36,323 nt of DNA from Novosphingobium aquimarinum. GTDB taxonomy: Bacteria; Pseudomonadota; Alphaproteobacteria; Sphingomonadales; Sphingomonadaceae. The notes beneath the pieces were generated by a model, which had not been told where the DNA came from, did not search any database, and was given only the letters and a program-made list of their open reading frames with translations. Positions 25,317-33,023 of the stretch are shown one piece after another. Every line of letters begins with the position of its first letter. Position 1 is the first letter of the stretch. The DNA is taken from NCBI RefSeq assembly GCF_009746585.1, contig NZ_WRPO01000031.1:1-36323 (forward strand), in the 5' to 3' direction. Both the position numbers and the translations under genes were made by a program.

Positions 25317-25521
25317 GAAGCGGGAGGCGCAATGGGGCAAAGTGCATCATGCAGAGGGGATTGAACCGCCATCACGCCCTGGGAATGGATCGGGGTTTTC
25401 GCCACGATCCACTCGAATTCGCGCAAGGTTCTTCTTTGCTTCGGTTCGGGAGGGACCCTGCTATCGTAAGCGGCCGTGCTGATCGCATACCGCGGTGGAT
25501 CGATCAGAGGGAGGGGGGCGC

Positions 25522-26052
25522 ATGAAAGCCGACGAAGCGACACTTTCGCGCCTGATGATCAAGGCGCAGGCAGGAGACCGTAAATCCTATGCCGTACTCC
25601 TTTCCGAATGCAACAAATGGCTCACCCGGTATTTTTCCGGAAGGATCGCGCCCGGCCTCGTCGATGATCTTGTCCAGGAAGTTCTGATGGCTGTTCATCG
25701 CAAGCGCGCGAGTTATGACCCCGCGCGCCCCTTCCTCCCCTGGCTGGCGGCTATCGCACGCTATCGCTGGATCGACTATCTGCGCAGCCATTACCGTGAC
25801 CATACCGAGGAGCTGTTCGACGACAGCGCCATCGAGAAGTCCGGCGATGAAGCCGTCATGGCCCGGATAAGTCTCGAGCGGTTATTCGGCAGCCTGAGCC
25901 CGGCCCAGGTCGTCGCCATCGAGCGGGTCAAGATCGAGGGGCAATCCATCCGCGATGTCGCCTCGGCGACGGGTCAGAGCGAGAGCGCCGTCAAAGTCCA
26001 TATTCACCGCGGCCTGAAGAAGCTTTCAACGCTTGTCGAAAAGGCAGATTAG
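25522..26052 (+). CDS. ECF RNA polymerase sigma factor, SigF type
   Basis: 176 residues from ATG 25522 behind a strong GGAGGGGGG site; the open frame begins at 25495. Region 2 is AGDRKSYAVLLSECNKWLTRYF to DDLVQEVLMAVHRKRASYDPARPFLPWLAAIARYRWIDYLRSH (about 20-95). Region 4 is LSPAQVVAIERVKIEGQSIRDVASATGQSESAVKVHIHRGLKKL (about 123-168). The next gene, an NrsF-like anti-sigma factor, starts 4 bp after its stop, so this is the SigF/NrsF group of ECF factors. Three GTAACC-N16-CGAA promoters in the same island are its likely targets. None is found in front of the sigma gene itself. Confidence 0.9.
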   Translation: MKADEATLSRLMIKAQAGDRKSYAVLLSECNKWLTRYFSGRIAPGLVDDLVQEVLMAVHRKRASYDPARPFLPWLAAIARYRWIDYLRSHYRDHTEELFDDSAIEKSGDEAVMARISLERLFGSLSPAQVVAIERVKIEGQSIRDVASATGQSESAVKVHIHRGLKKLSTLVEKAD

Positions 26053-26056
26053 AAAA

Positions 26057-26695
26057 ATGCGTTCGAACGAACACCTCATCAGCGAACTGGCGGGCGAATT
26101 GCGCCCCGTTGCGCCGATGACCATGTCACGGGGTCTGGCGGTGGTTATCGCCGCGGCGGGCCTCAGCATTGCAGCGGTAGCGGGAATAGCGGGCGTCTGG
26201 GACGGCCCCGCAGCAGGTACAGCCACCATCTTTTACTATCTGGCCAACGGCTTGCTGGCGATGTCCGGTTTCGCCTGCGCGACCGATGTTGTGCGCATGG
26301 CGAACCCCGGCGTCGGGAACCGGTACGACGGGGCGTACTGGTCGCTGGCCATGCTCGCGATCTTCCCCGTAGTAGCAGTTGGAACGCTTTTCGCCCGCGG
26401 CCTCGGCGTCCAGGCGATGAACGATTCTCACGGATTGGAATGCACCTTGAGCGCCACCGCTTTCGCCTCCATCACTGCAAGCGGCCTCGTCTTCTGGCTG
26501 CGGCGCGGCGCCCCGGCCAATCCCGCCAGAGCCGGTTTGTTCGCTGGCCTCGCTGCCGGCGCGCTGGGCAGCGCCGCATATGGCCTGTCCTGTCCCATCG
26601 ACACGCTCGGCCATCTTGCCATCTGGCACGTCTTGCCGGTTTTGCTGGCAGGGGTGATCGGGCGGATCGTTATCCCACGTTTGCTGGTTTGGTAA
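26057..26695 (+). CDS. NrsF-like (DUF1109) membrane anti-sigma factor
   Basis: 212 residues from ATG 26057. About six hydrophobic segments, including GLAVVIAAAGLSIAAVAGIAGV, IFYYLANGLLAMSGFACATDVV and HVLPVLLAGVIGRIVI. Two Cys, C129 (GLECTLS) and C179 (LSCPIDT), are 50 residues apart, the same spacing as the two sensor Cys I recall in Caulobacter NrsF; HLAIWHV near the end also fits the family. It probably holds the sigma factor at the membrane until metal or oxidant modifies the thiols. Translationally close to the sigma gene (4-bp gap). Confidence 0.85.
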   Translation: MRSNEHLISELAGELRPVAPMTMSRGLAVVIAAAGLSIAAVAGIAGVWDGPAAGTATIFYYLANGLLAMSGFACATDVVRMANPGVGNRYDGAYWSLAMLAIFPVVAVGTLFARGLGVQAMNDSHGLECTLSATAFASITASGLVFWLRRGAPANPARAGLFAGLAAGALGSAAYGLSCPIDTLGHLAIWHVLPVLLAGVIGRIVIPRLLVW

Positions 26696-26734
26696 CGAGA
26701 TGTTGTCGCGCTGACAGCACCAAGGGAATTGCCC

Positions 26735-27081
26735 GGTCCCTCGGGGATCCCCTCGACTGCGGCGTGCTCCGTCGCCAGTCTGGCGGCAAGGTCCACGCTG
26801 ACCGTGCTGCACGAGATGTGGGGCAGTTCGGGGCCTGCCGCGAGCAGTCCGCCGTCCCCGAACACGACCGTCTCGACCGCCGCGTCGTCGGCCAGCATCG
26901 TAACGACGGTGCCAGCCCGTTCGGCCGAAGCGAGGTCGGTGGCGACCTTCGCACCCCGCGTGGCGAACGGCTCAGCCTTGGCCCGGTCCCGGTTCCAGAC
27001 GGTGACCTGATGACCGGCCGCAACGAGATTGTCGGTCATGCCCGAGCCTATCTGCCCGAGCCGGGTAAATGATACATCCAT
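26735..27081 (-). pseudogene. Truncated NAD(P)-dependent dehydrogenase (3-hydroxyisobutyrate dehydrogenase-like)
   Basis: From ATG 27081 the protein reads a GxGxxG-like GQIGSGMTDNLVAAGHQVTVWNRD, then VVTMLADDAAVETVVFGDGG and HISCSTVSVDLAARLATEHAA, the N-terminal third of the 6-phosphogluconate/3-hydroxyisobutyrate dehydrogenase family. At about 26735 homology ends and the frame runs antisense through the NrsF gene, so the C-terminal two thirds are missing. The first Gly of the nucleotide motif region looks altered (RLGQIGSG). This marks a recombination junction between the stress module and the LysR-linked module. Confidence 0.75.
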
Positions 27082-27150
27082 TTTCGTCTCCTCAAGCTCT
27101 GAAAGTCCGGCGATCTGGATTGACCACCCGGCCGATACCAGCGTTACTCT

Positions 27151-27933
27151 CTATGTGGCGGCCGGATCGGCAATGTGCGCAACCAAGCCTGTCTGGCCCG
27201 GCGCGACGTGGTCGGCCATGGTGTGGCGATCGGGAAAGTCGCCGCCATTTTGCGGCCGGAAGGGTATGGGCGTATCGGTAAACAGTGCGTCGAGACGCTC
27301 ACGCCATGCCGCCTTGATCGCCTCTACTTCCTCTGCCGTGGAAACGTGACCCGCGCCATAGACCGCGTGCGTAGGGAGCACGTCCATTCCGGGGTAAAAA
27401 AGCGCTCCATGGGTCAGCGGGAACAGCAGTTGCTCGATCGGCCCGTTGATACCCCGCGGACCATAGTCGGCCGCAGGGCCGCCCGCCTGTACGTTGACCA
27501 GCGCTCGCTTGCCCTTGAGGATGCCATCGCCAAAGCGGAACTGGTTCGAGCCATTCTGATAGCCGTAGGCAAAACCGAAGGCATAGACCCGGTCTATCCA
27601 GCCTTTCAGGATCGCGGGCAAGCCGTACCACCACAGCGGGAATTGCAAGATCACAGCATCGGCTTCGAGCAGCTTGTTCTGTTCGGCGATCACGTCGGGC
27701 GTTTGATGCCCGCTTGCATAAGCATGGCCCGATTCCATGATGAAAGAAAGTCGTTCGGGGTTATCACGCACCGGAAAGTCATCGCAGTCATATACCGCCT
27801 TCCACTTCATGCCGTAGAGGTCCGAATGGATGACGGTGTGTCCCACTGCCGATAACGTTTCGTCAGTCACATCGACCAACTGCCGTGTCAGCGAGGTAGG
27901 CTCGGGGTGCGCGTAAACAACGAGAATTTTCAT
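27151..27933 (-). CDS. NAD(P)H:quinone reductase, flavodoxin fold (copy 2)
   Basis: 260 residues from ATG 27933, with GAGAAGAG upstream. MKILVVYAHPEPTSLTRQLVD is the start of the NQO1/MdaB-type flavodoxin-like fold; FPLWWYGLPAILKGWIDRV at about 105 and GGPAADYGPRGINGPIEQLLFPLTHGALFYPGMDVLPTHAVYG are family signatures. It performs two-electron reduction of quinones or similar electrophiles using FAD. It is a clear paralogue of the gene at 29391-30173, and even the tails (DRHTMADHVAPGQTGL) are nearly identical. It sits in a minus-strand series led by the reductase at 31210. Probably detoxification. Confidence 0.88.
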   Translation of the reverse strand: MKILVVYAHPEPTSLTRQLVDVTDETLSAVGHTVIHSDLYGMKWKAVYDCDDFPVRDNPERLSFIMESGHAYASGHQTPDVIAEQNKLLEADAVILQFPLWWYGLPAILKGWIDRVYAFGFAYGYQNGSNQFRFGDGILKGKRALVNVQAGGPAADYGPRGINGPIEQLLFPLTHGALFYPGMDVLPTHAVYGAGHVSTAEEVEAIKAAWRERLDALFTDTPIPFRPQNGGDFPDRHTMADHVAPGQTGLVAHIADPAAT

Positions 27934-27960
27934 GATGTTCTCTTCTCGAGAGTAAGTAGG

Positions 27961-28065
27961 TTGTTGGTGTTCGCCGACAATCTTGCCGAAATGGCCGCCA
28001 CACGCCTGGCCTCGGAAGGCACCTGCGACTTCGGCCAGCGGAATGGAGTGATCGATAAACCGTCC
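27961..28065 (-). pseudogene. C-terminal fragment of an MDR-type alcohol dehydrogenase
   Basis: About 35 codons read GRFIDHSIPLAEVAGAFRGQACGGHFGKIVGEH, matching the C-terminus of the dehydrogenase encoded at 30203-31210 (LIDRSFPLAELANAFRFQESGGHFGKIVVEF). It lies just upstream of the second quinone reductase, in the same order as the intact pair. It shows that the reductase pair was duplicated as a unit and then lost most of one dehydrogenase. Confidence 0.72.
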
Positions 28066-28197
28066 CGGGCACGAAACTGGGATCAGAGGTGCGCCCCGCC
28101 TCGATCCGTCGTAGAACGAAGACGGGGTCTTGTGGGTGACCATTATACTCGCTTTGTTGGAATGCGAGCCGCCAATCTGGCGAGTCTGCCATTGCGA

Positions 28198-28617
28198 TTA
28201 GCTAGGCTCTGGCACGGCACCGATCTGCTGCATCAACCCGAGCAGATCGGGCTGACCGCGCTCGCCGACGATCTTCCCGTTGGCCATGTCATAGAAGTTC
28301 ATGGTTTGGACCGCGATCTGCCTTCCGGTCGCCGGTACTCCGAAGAAGGTGCCTTCGTGTGTGCCACGCATCGTGTATCGCGCGGCGATCTTCTCACCCT
28401 CGACGACCAACTCCTCGAGCGTCCACTGGACGTCCGGGAAGCCTCCGCGCATCACCTCGACGGCTGCGAGCCATCCCGATGGCCCTACGAGCGGTTCGCT
28501 TTGATAAGGAACGTAAAACTCCGCATTCGGCGCGATGAGTTCCTCGCCAAGCTTTTCATCGGCAGTGTTGATGAACTGCACGAATCGACGCATGAAAGTG
28601 TTGCCTAGGTCAGACAT
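28198..28617 (-). CDS. SnoaL-like / ester cyclase family protein
   Basis: 139 residues from ATG 28617, with AGGAG 8 bases upstream. FMRRFVQFINTADEKLGEELIAPNAEFYVPY at the start, then WLAAVEVMRGGFPDVQWTLEELVVEGEKIAARYTMRGTHEGTFFGVPATGRQIAVQTMNFYDMANGKIVGERGQPDLLGLMQQIG are typical of the cystatin-like alpha+beta barrel of SnoaL-like ester cyclases. Members bind small hydrophobic ligands; many have no known enzymatic role. In a series of oxidoreductase genes under a LysR regulator, it may bind or isomerise an electrophile. Confidence 0.85.
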   Translation of the reverse strand: MSDLGNTFMRRFVQFINTADEKLGEELIAPNAEFYVPYQSEPLVGPSGWLAAVEVMRGGFPDVQWTLEELVVEGEKIAARYTMRGTHEGTFFGVPATGRQIAVQTMNFYDMANGKIVGERGQPDLLGLMQQIGAVPEPS

Positions 28618-28730
28618 TATGTTCTCCTGAATGGTAGTGGGTGATGCCTATCCAGCGCGGTTATGAGCCGCGGGCTGCCCGAGCTTGCACTGGGGATTTT
28701 CGAATAGATGCCGTCGTTGCCCTTCGACCT

Positions 28731-29252
28731 CTAGCTGCCGTCGCCGCTTGCGCCGCGAGCGGCGGCTGTCAGCCCGTCAAGCCATTCCTGGTGGCCGTTA
28801 AGCATGGGGTTCGGCCAGGTCGTCGCCAGCTCCTTGGCCGGCGCGCCGTTCTGCGTCTCCTGCGTCAGGATGCGAACACGGTTCCCCTCCAGGTCCTCGA
28901 CCAACCAGGCGTGGTGAACGTCCAGGCGGCCATCGCCCTCACCGCCCCAACCGTGCCAGCCGACCCGACCGGGCACGTCGCGGGCCGGGGCGACATACTC
29001 CACCACCTCGGCGTTGATCGTGAAGCCGAACGTATCGAAAGAGAAGCGGCGGCCGAGCGCGAGCGCCGGGCCATCGCCGCTATGGAAGCGCACATTAGCG
29101 CTGTTGGCATAATAGCTTGGCCAGCGCGCAGGTTCGGTGAGGAACGTCCAAATTTCGGCGGCGGTCAGCCCGGCGAGGATCACTTCGTTCGAGACAAAAT
29201 TATCAGTGGCGCCGGGAAGATAACCTTGCGGCCAATCTATGGCATTCATCAT
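28731..29252 (-). CDS. SRPBCC-domain protein
   Basis: 173 residues. FVSNEVILAGLTAAEIWTFLTEPARWPSYYANSANV is the start of the START/Bet v1-like SRPBCC fold, with RFSFDTFGFTINAEVVEYVAPARDVPGRVGWHGWG in the middle and HHAWLVEDLEGNRVRILTQETQNG near the end. This fold binds hydrophobic ligands in a deep cavity. The start is ATG 29252, with AGGA about 11 bases upstream; ATG 29249 is nearly as good. Placed between the two quinone reductase genes. Function in the series is unknown. Confidence 0.82.
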   Translation of the reverse strand: MMNAIDWPQGYLPGATDNFVSNEVILAGLTAAEIWTFLTEPARWPSYYANSANVRFHSGDGPALALGRRFSFDTFGFTINAEVVEYVAPARDVPGRVGWHGWGGEGDGRLDVHHAWLVEDLEGNRVRILTQETQNGAPAKELATTWPNPMLNGHQEWLDGLTAAARGASGDGS

Positions 29253-29390
29253 GGTACTTAGTTCCTTGCTGTTCCTCGTCTCGCCCCCGACGGTCCTTGC
29301 CGGGGCGCGTGGGGCACGGGCGTGGATGAAAGAGATGGGATCGCCGCCGTGGGAAGCCCTGACCGATCGGCATCGATGTTGCTCTTTATG

Positions 29391-30173
29391 TTATGCGTCG
29401 CCCGGATCGGCAAAGTGCGCGGCGAGGCCGGTTTGACCCGGCGCAACGTGATCGGCCATGGTGTGGCGATCGGGGAAATCGCCGCCGTTCTGCGACCGGA
29501 AAGGGATCGGCGTGTCGGTGAACAGCGCGGCGAGACGTTCGCGCCATGCTGCCTTGATCGCTTCCACTTCCTCCTGCGTAGAAACGCGCATCGTGCTATG
29601 GACCGCGTGCGTCGGGAGCACGTCCATGCCGGCGTAGAACAGCGCGCCGTGAGTCAACGGAAATAGCAGTTGCTCGATCGGGCCGTTGATACCGCGCGGG
29701 CCATAGTCGGCTGCCCCGCCGCCTGTCTGCACGTTGATCAGCGCTCGCTTGCCCTTGAGGATGCCGTCGCCAAACCGGTAATTGTTGGTGCCATCCTTAT
29801 AGCCGAAGCCAAAACCCCAGACGAAGACCCGCTCTATCCAGCTCTTCACAATCGCGGGCGGTGAGTACCACCACATCGGGAACTGCAGGATCACGGCATC
29901 TGCCGCGAGCAGCTTCTGCTGCTCGACTGCCACGTCGGCCAATTGATTCCCGCTTGCGTAAGCGTGCCCCCCCTCCTCGATGAGTGACAATCGTTCGGGG
30001 TTCACACGCTTCGGAAAGTCATCGGCGTCGTACACCGCCTTCCACTTCATGCCGTAGAGGTCAGAATGCATCACGGTATGTCCCGCTGTGGACAGCGTCT
30101 CAGCGGTCGCATCGACCAATTGCTTTGTCAGCGAAGTGGGCTCGGGGTGCGCGTAAACGATGAGAACCTTCAT
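29391..30173 (-). CDS. NAD(P)H:quinone reductase, flavodoxin fold (copy 1)
   Basis: 260 residues, the same length as its paralogue at 27151. ATG 30173 has AGGAAGAG upstream. MKVLIVYAHPEPTSLTKQLVD, QFPMWWYSPPAIVKSWIERV and GGAADYGPRGINGPIEQLLFPLTHGALFYAGMDVLPTHAVHS are NQO1/MdaB-like. It begins 29 bp after the stop of the dehydrogenase gene upstream, so the two are co-transcribed. Most differences from the paralogue are conservative, but the active-site loop after WWY differs (SPPAIVKS versus GLPAILKG), which may change substrate range. Confidence 0.88.
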   Translation of the reverse strand: MKVLIVYAHPEPTSLTKQLVDATAETLSTAGHTVMHSDLYGMKWKAVYDADDFPKRVNPERLSLIEEGGHAYASGNQLADVAVEQQKLLAADAVILQFPMWWYSPPAIVKSWIERVFVWGFGFGYKDGTNNYRFGDGILKGKRALINVQTGGGAADYGPRGINGPIEQLLFPLTHGALFYAGMDVLPTHAVHSTMRVSTQEEVEAIKAAWRERLAALFTDTPIPFRSQNGGDFPDRHTMADHVAPGQTGLAAHFADPGDA

Positions 30174-30202
30174 GTTGATCTCTTCCTGATGATTGGGGAC
30201 TG

Positions 30203-31210
30203 CTAGAATTCGACGACGATCTTGCCGAAATGGCCGCCGGATTCCTGGAACCGAAAAGCGTTCGCGAGTTCGGCGAGCGGAAAGGAGCGGTCGATCAACG
30301 GGTGAACGTGAATGGCGTCGATGCTGCGGATCAGGTCCATCTGATGCCGCCGGCTGCCGACGATCAGGCCCTGGAGGCGCTGCTGCCGCGCCATGAGCAT
30401 GGCGGTCGGCACGTCGCCTGCCCTCCCGGTCAACACGCCGATCAACGCGATGTGGCCGCCGACGCGCGCGGCCCTGATCGACTGCGCTAGCGTGCCTGGG
30501 CCGCCTACCTCCACGACATGGTGCACGCCCGTACCGCCCGTCAGGTCTAGCACCCGGTCGCCCCAGTTCTCGTCCTGGCGATAGTTGATAACGTGCGCAG
30601 CGCCCATCGTGCTAAGCCGCTCCAGCTTCTCGTTGGAGGAGGAGGTCGCGATCACGGTGGCTCCCATGGCCTGCGCGATCTGCAGCGCGAAGATCGACAC
30701 GCCGCCTGTGCCGAGCACAAGCACGCTGTCACCGGCCTCAAGGCCGCCGTTGACCACCAAGGCCCGCCAGGCAGTCACGCCAGCCGTGGTCAGGGTCGCG
30801 GAAGCAGCGTGGCTCCAGCCGACCGGCGCGTGTGTGAAGGACGTGGCGGGGGCCACCACGACCTCCCGGGCGTAGCCGTCGATTCCGTCACCAGGTGTGG
30901 TGGCGAAGTCCGAGAGGGTGGCCTCACCGTCCAGCCAGGTGGGAAAGAAGGTAGATACGACATGGTCACCGGGTTTGAACTCCGTGACCTCTGAACCCAC
31001 GGCCTCCACCACCCCGGCGCCATCGGCCATGGGGATGCGGCCATCGGCGCACGGCATCCGTCCGGTCACCACACCCAGATCGTGGAAGTTCAGAGAGGTG
31101 GCATGCACACGTACGCGAATGGCGACGGGTCCGGGTTCGCCGGGGTCGGGGAGATCGACCAGAGTCAGACCGTTGAGCCCCTGGTGCGGATGAGCCTGGA
31201 TAGCTTTCAT
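30203..31210 (-). CDS. MDR-type NAD(P)-dependent alcohol dehydrogenase / quinone reductase-like
   Basis: 335 residues. N-terminal GroES-like domain with VRVHATSLNFHDLGVVTG and IPMADGAGVVEAVGSEVTEFKPGDHV; Rossmann domain with VLVLGTGGVSIFALQIAQAMGATVIATSSSNEKLERL (about 168-203); C-terminal GGHFGKIVVEF. The catalytic zinc Cys/His pattern of true alcohol dehydrogenases is not obvious, so a zinc-independent quinone/enone reductase is likely. First gene of the minus-strand series, divergent from the LysR gene, so it is probably its main target. A C-terminal copy of the same protein is left at 27961-28065. Confidence 0.88.
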   Translation of the reverse strand: MKAIQAHPHQGLNGLTLVDLPDPGEPGPVAIRVRVHATSLNFHDLGVVTGRMPCADGRIPMADGAGVVEAVGSEVTEFKPGDHVVSTFFPTWLDGEATLSDFATTPGDGIDGYAREVVVAPATSFTHAPVGWSHAASATLTTAGVTAWRALVVNGGLEAGDSVLVLGTGGVSIFALQIAQAMGATVIATSSSNEKLERLSTMGAAHVINYRQDENWGDRVLDLTGGTGVHHVVEVGGPGTLAQSIRAARVGGHIALIGVLTGRAGDVPTAMLMARQQRLQGLIVGSRRHQMDLIRSIDAIHVHPLIDRSFPLAELANAFRFQESGGHFGKIVVEF

Positions 31211-31217
31211 GGGTGAA

Positions 31218-31340
31218 CTGGTATCCGTGTCTTCGATTAAAGCGCTGCGGGGTGAGACCGCTCGTGGCCAATATGACGCGGTCGTTTCGCGTCTTGAAAT
31301 CGAACGTTTTACGTGTTGCTATCAAAACGATGGATACCAG
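31218..31340. promoter_or_regulatory. Divergent LysR/dehydrogenase control region
   Basis: The 119-bp gap between the divergent starts must hold both promoters. CTGGTATCC (31218-31226) and GGATACCAG (31332-31340) are a perfect 9-bp inverted repeat framing it; the right arm lies within the first codons of the LysR gene. ATCGAACGTTTTACG near 31298 has the T-N11-A style spacing often bound by LysR proteins. No box can be assigned with confidence. Confidence 0.35.
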
Positions 31341-32223
31341 GAACCTCGATCTCGGACTCCTCGTGACGCTTGAGACCCTGCTTGCGGAGCGCAATGTCAC
31401 ACGCGCCGCGCGCCGGCTAAACCTCAGCCAGCCCGCTTTGTCGGCCCGGCTGGCGCGGCTCCGTGAGGCGCTGGGCGATCCGCTCCTAATCCCGGGCCGG
31501 CGCGGGATGGTCCTCACCCAGCGCGCAGTCGAGCTCCAGCAACCATTGCATGAGGCGCTTGAGGGTGTCCGCCGTGTCATCGAGCAAGGGGCGCCGATCG
31601 ATCCGCAGACCTTGCGTGCCACCGTGGTGATCGCGGCGAGCGATTACGTCCAGTACGTGCTGCTGGCACGCTATTCGGTCGCGTTGCGGGCCGAGGCTCC
31701 GATGATCCGCATCGCCTGGCGGGCGCTCGACTTGGCGGCGCTCACGACACAGCTGGAGCGTGGCGAGGTGGATATAGCCCTGGCAATGCCTGAAAGCGCG
31801 CCGGCGGCTATGCGCCAGCGCCGACTATGCACGGAGGAGTATGTGGTCATCGCGCGACAGGGGCATCCAAACGTTCGCGATGCCCTTGATCTGGACTTGT
31901 TCTGCGCGCTGGACCACGTCGTCGTTTCGCCTCAGGGCGGCGGCTTTGCCGGACCGACCGATTCGGCTCTTGAGGCGATCGGCCGTCGTCGCACGGTCGC
32001 TTTGTCTACGTCGGGCTTCCTGATCGTGCCGGAGATTGTCTCACGTTCCGATATGATTGCGGTAATTCCGCGTCGGATCGCAGACGGGTGGTCAGACCGG
32101 GTGCAAGTGCTGGAACCACCGCTGCCCATACCCGGATTTGCCATTGCCAGTATCTGGCACGAACGCACGACCAACCATCCCGCGCAAAGCTGGCTGCGTG
32201 AACGGCTCGCGGCACTCGTATGA
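31330..32223 (+). CDS. LysR-family transcriptional regulator
   Basis: 297 residues from ATG 31330 (MDTRNLDLGLLVTLETLL); the open frame extends to 31213 but would cross the divergent promoter. The helix-turn-helix is RNVTRAARRLNLSQPALSARLARLREALGDPLLIPGRRGM (about 20-60), followed by a periplasmic-binding-protein-like effector domain with VVIAASDYVQYVLL and ending WLRERLAAL. Such regulators activate the divergent operon in response to an electrophile or aromatic inducer. Here the likely targets are the dehydrogenase and quinone reductases on the minus strand. Confidence 0.88.
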   Translation: MDTRNLDLGLLVTLETLLAERNVTRAARRLNLSQPALSARLARLREALGDPLLIPGRRGMVLTQRAVELQQPLHEALEGVRRVIEQGAPIDPQTLRATVVIAASDYVQYVLLARYSVALRAEAPMIRIAWRALDLAALTTQLERGEVDIALAMPESAPAAMRQRRLCTEEYVVIARQGHPNVRDALDLDLFCALDHVVVSPQGGGFAGPTDSALEAIGRRRTVALSTSGFLIVPEIVSRSDMIAVIPRRIADGWSDRVQVLEPPLPIPGFAIASIWHERTTNHPAQSWLRERLAALV

Positions 32224-32754
32224 CGTTCCGCCGAACTAACAGCAAATTAGGTCTATTTTCCAAACCCGGATAGAGCTTCAGGACGCGCAGATAGCAGTTG
32301 TCGACCGAATCCGTCGTTCGACGAAAACCTTTGTCAACGCGAGTTCGTCTCAGACTCGGCCTATAAGGTCTTCGGCAAGTATGTCCGCCTTGAGGCAATT
32401 GGCTACGATTGGCATTGATGCGCTTTTCCGACGTAAGGTCGGGGATAGCGAACGGCAGGTTTAAGGAAGCGCCAGACGCATCTCGAAGGGCCGAAATTAG
32501 GGCGCGAAGCGGTCATCGGAGAGACTAGTCCTCAATGGCAGCTATCCGCGGGCCGCCCTTTATAAGCCGCCGTTCCGGTCAGTCCGACATTCCGGACATT
32601 GAACAGCGGCACGCTCCGTCGAATTTTGTCAAAAACATGTGACCACTTTTGTGTTGTGGCCCATTGAGCAAACAAAGGATTTGCTGGGAATTATTGTTGA
32701 GAAACCATGTGAACGAATGCAGTCAAGTACTTGATTTATAGTGTTTTCCCTGGA
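32224..32754. other. Gene-free stretch before the second att copy
   Basis: No frame shows a recognisable protein. AT-rich patches appear near 32690-32745, just before the att repeat. GTCCGACATTCCGGAC near 32579 is an imperfect palindrome. It is probably the right end of the island with recombination-site sequences. Confidence 0.4.
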
Positions 32755-32809
32755 CTCTTAATCAGCGGGTCCTAGGTTCGAGCCCTAGTGCGTCCACCAT
32801 TTTTCTTCC
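32755..32809 (+). repeat. Attachment-site direct repeat, copy 2 (tRNA 3' end)
   Basis: Identical over 55 bp to 12629-12683, same orientation, 20,126 bp away. TGGA precedes it here, whereas TTTT does so in copy 1, so the two differ outside the repeat. TGGACTCTTAATC is close to but does not complete an anticodon stem, and no D-arm or 5' acceptor strand lies upstream. It marks the right boundary of the island. Confidence 0.85.
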
Positions 32810-33023
32810 GACAACTCAGATCCAAACTCGCGTAGGCGTGAGCAAAAGACGGGTTTTGAAGCGCATAACCTCCGCCGGCAAATGCGCGCCGCCCTTCTGG
32901 AGAAGAGGCGCCGCTTTCCGGCAAGCGAGATACCCCACTTAAAATCTGTTGAGAGCGAAGCCCTATCGCTCGCCTTGATGCGCCTTCCGACGGATGCCGC
33001 CGCCATCCGTGCGTCTTGCCGCG

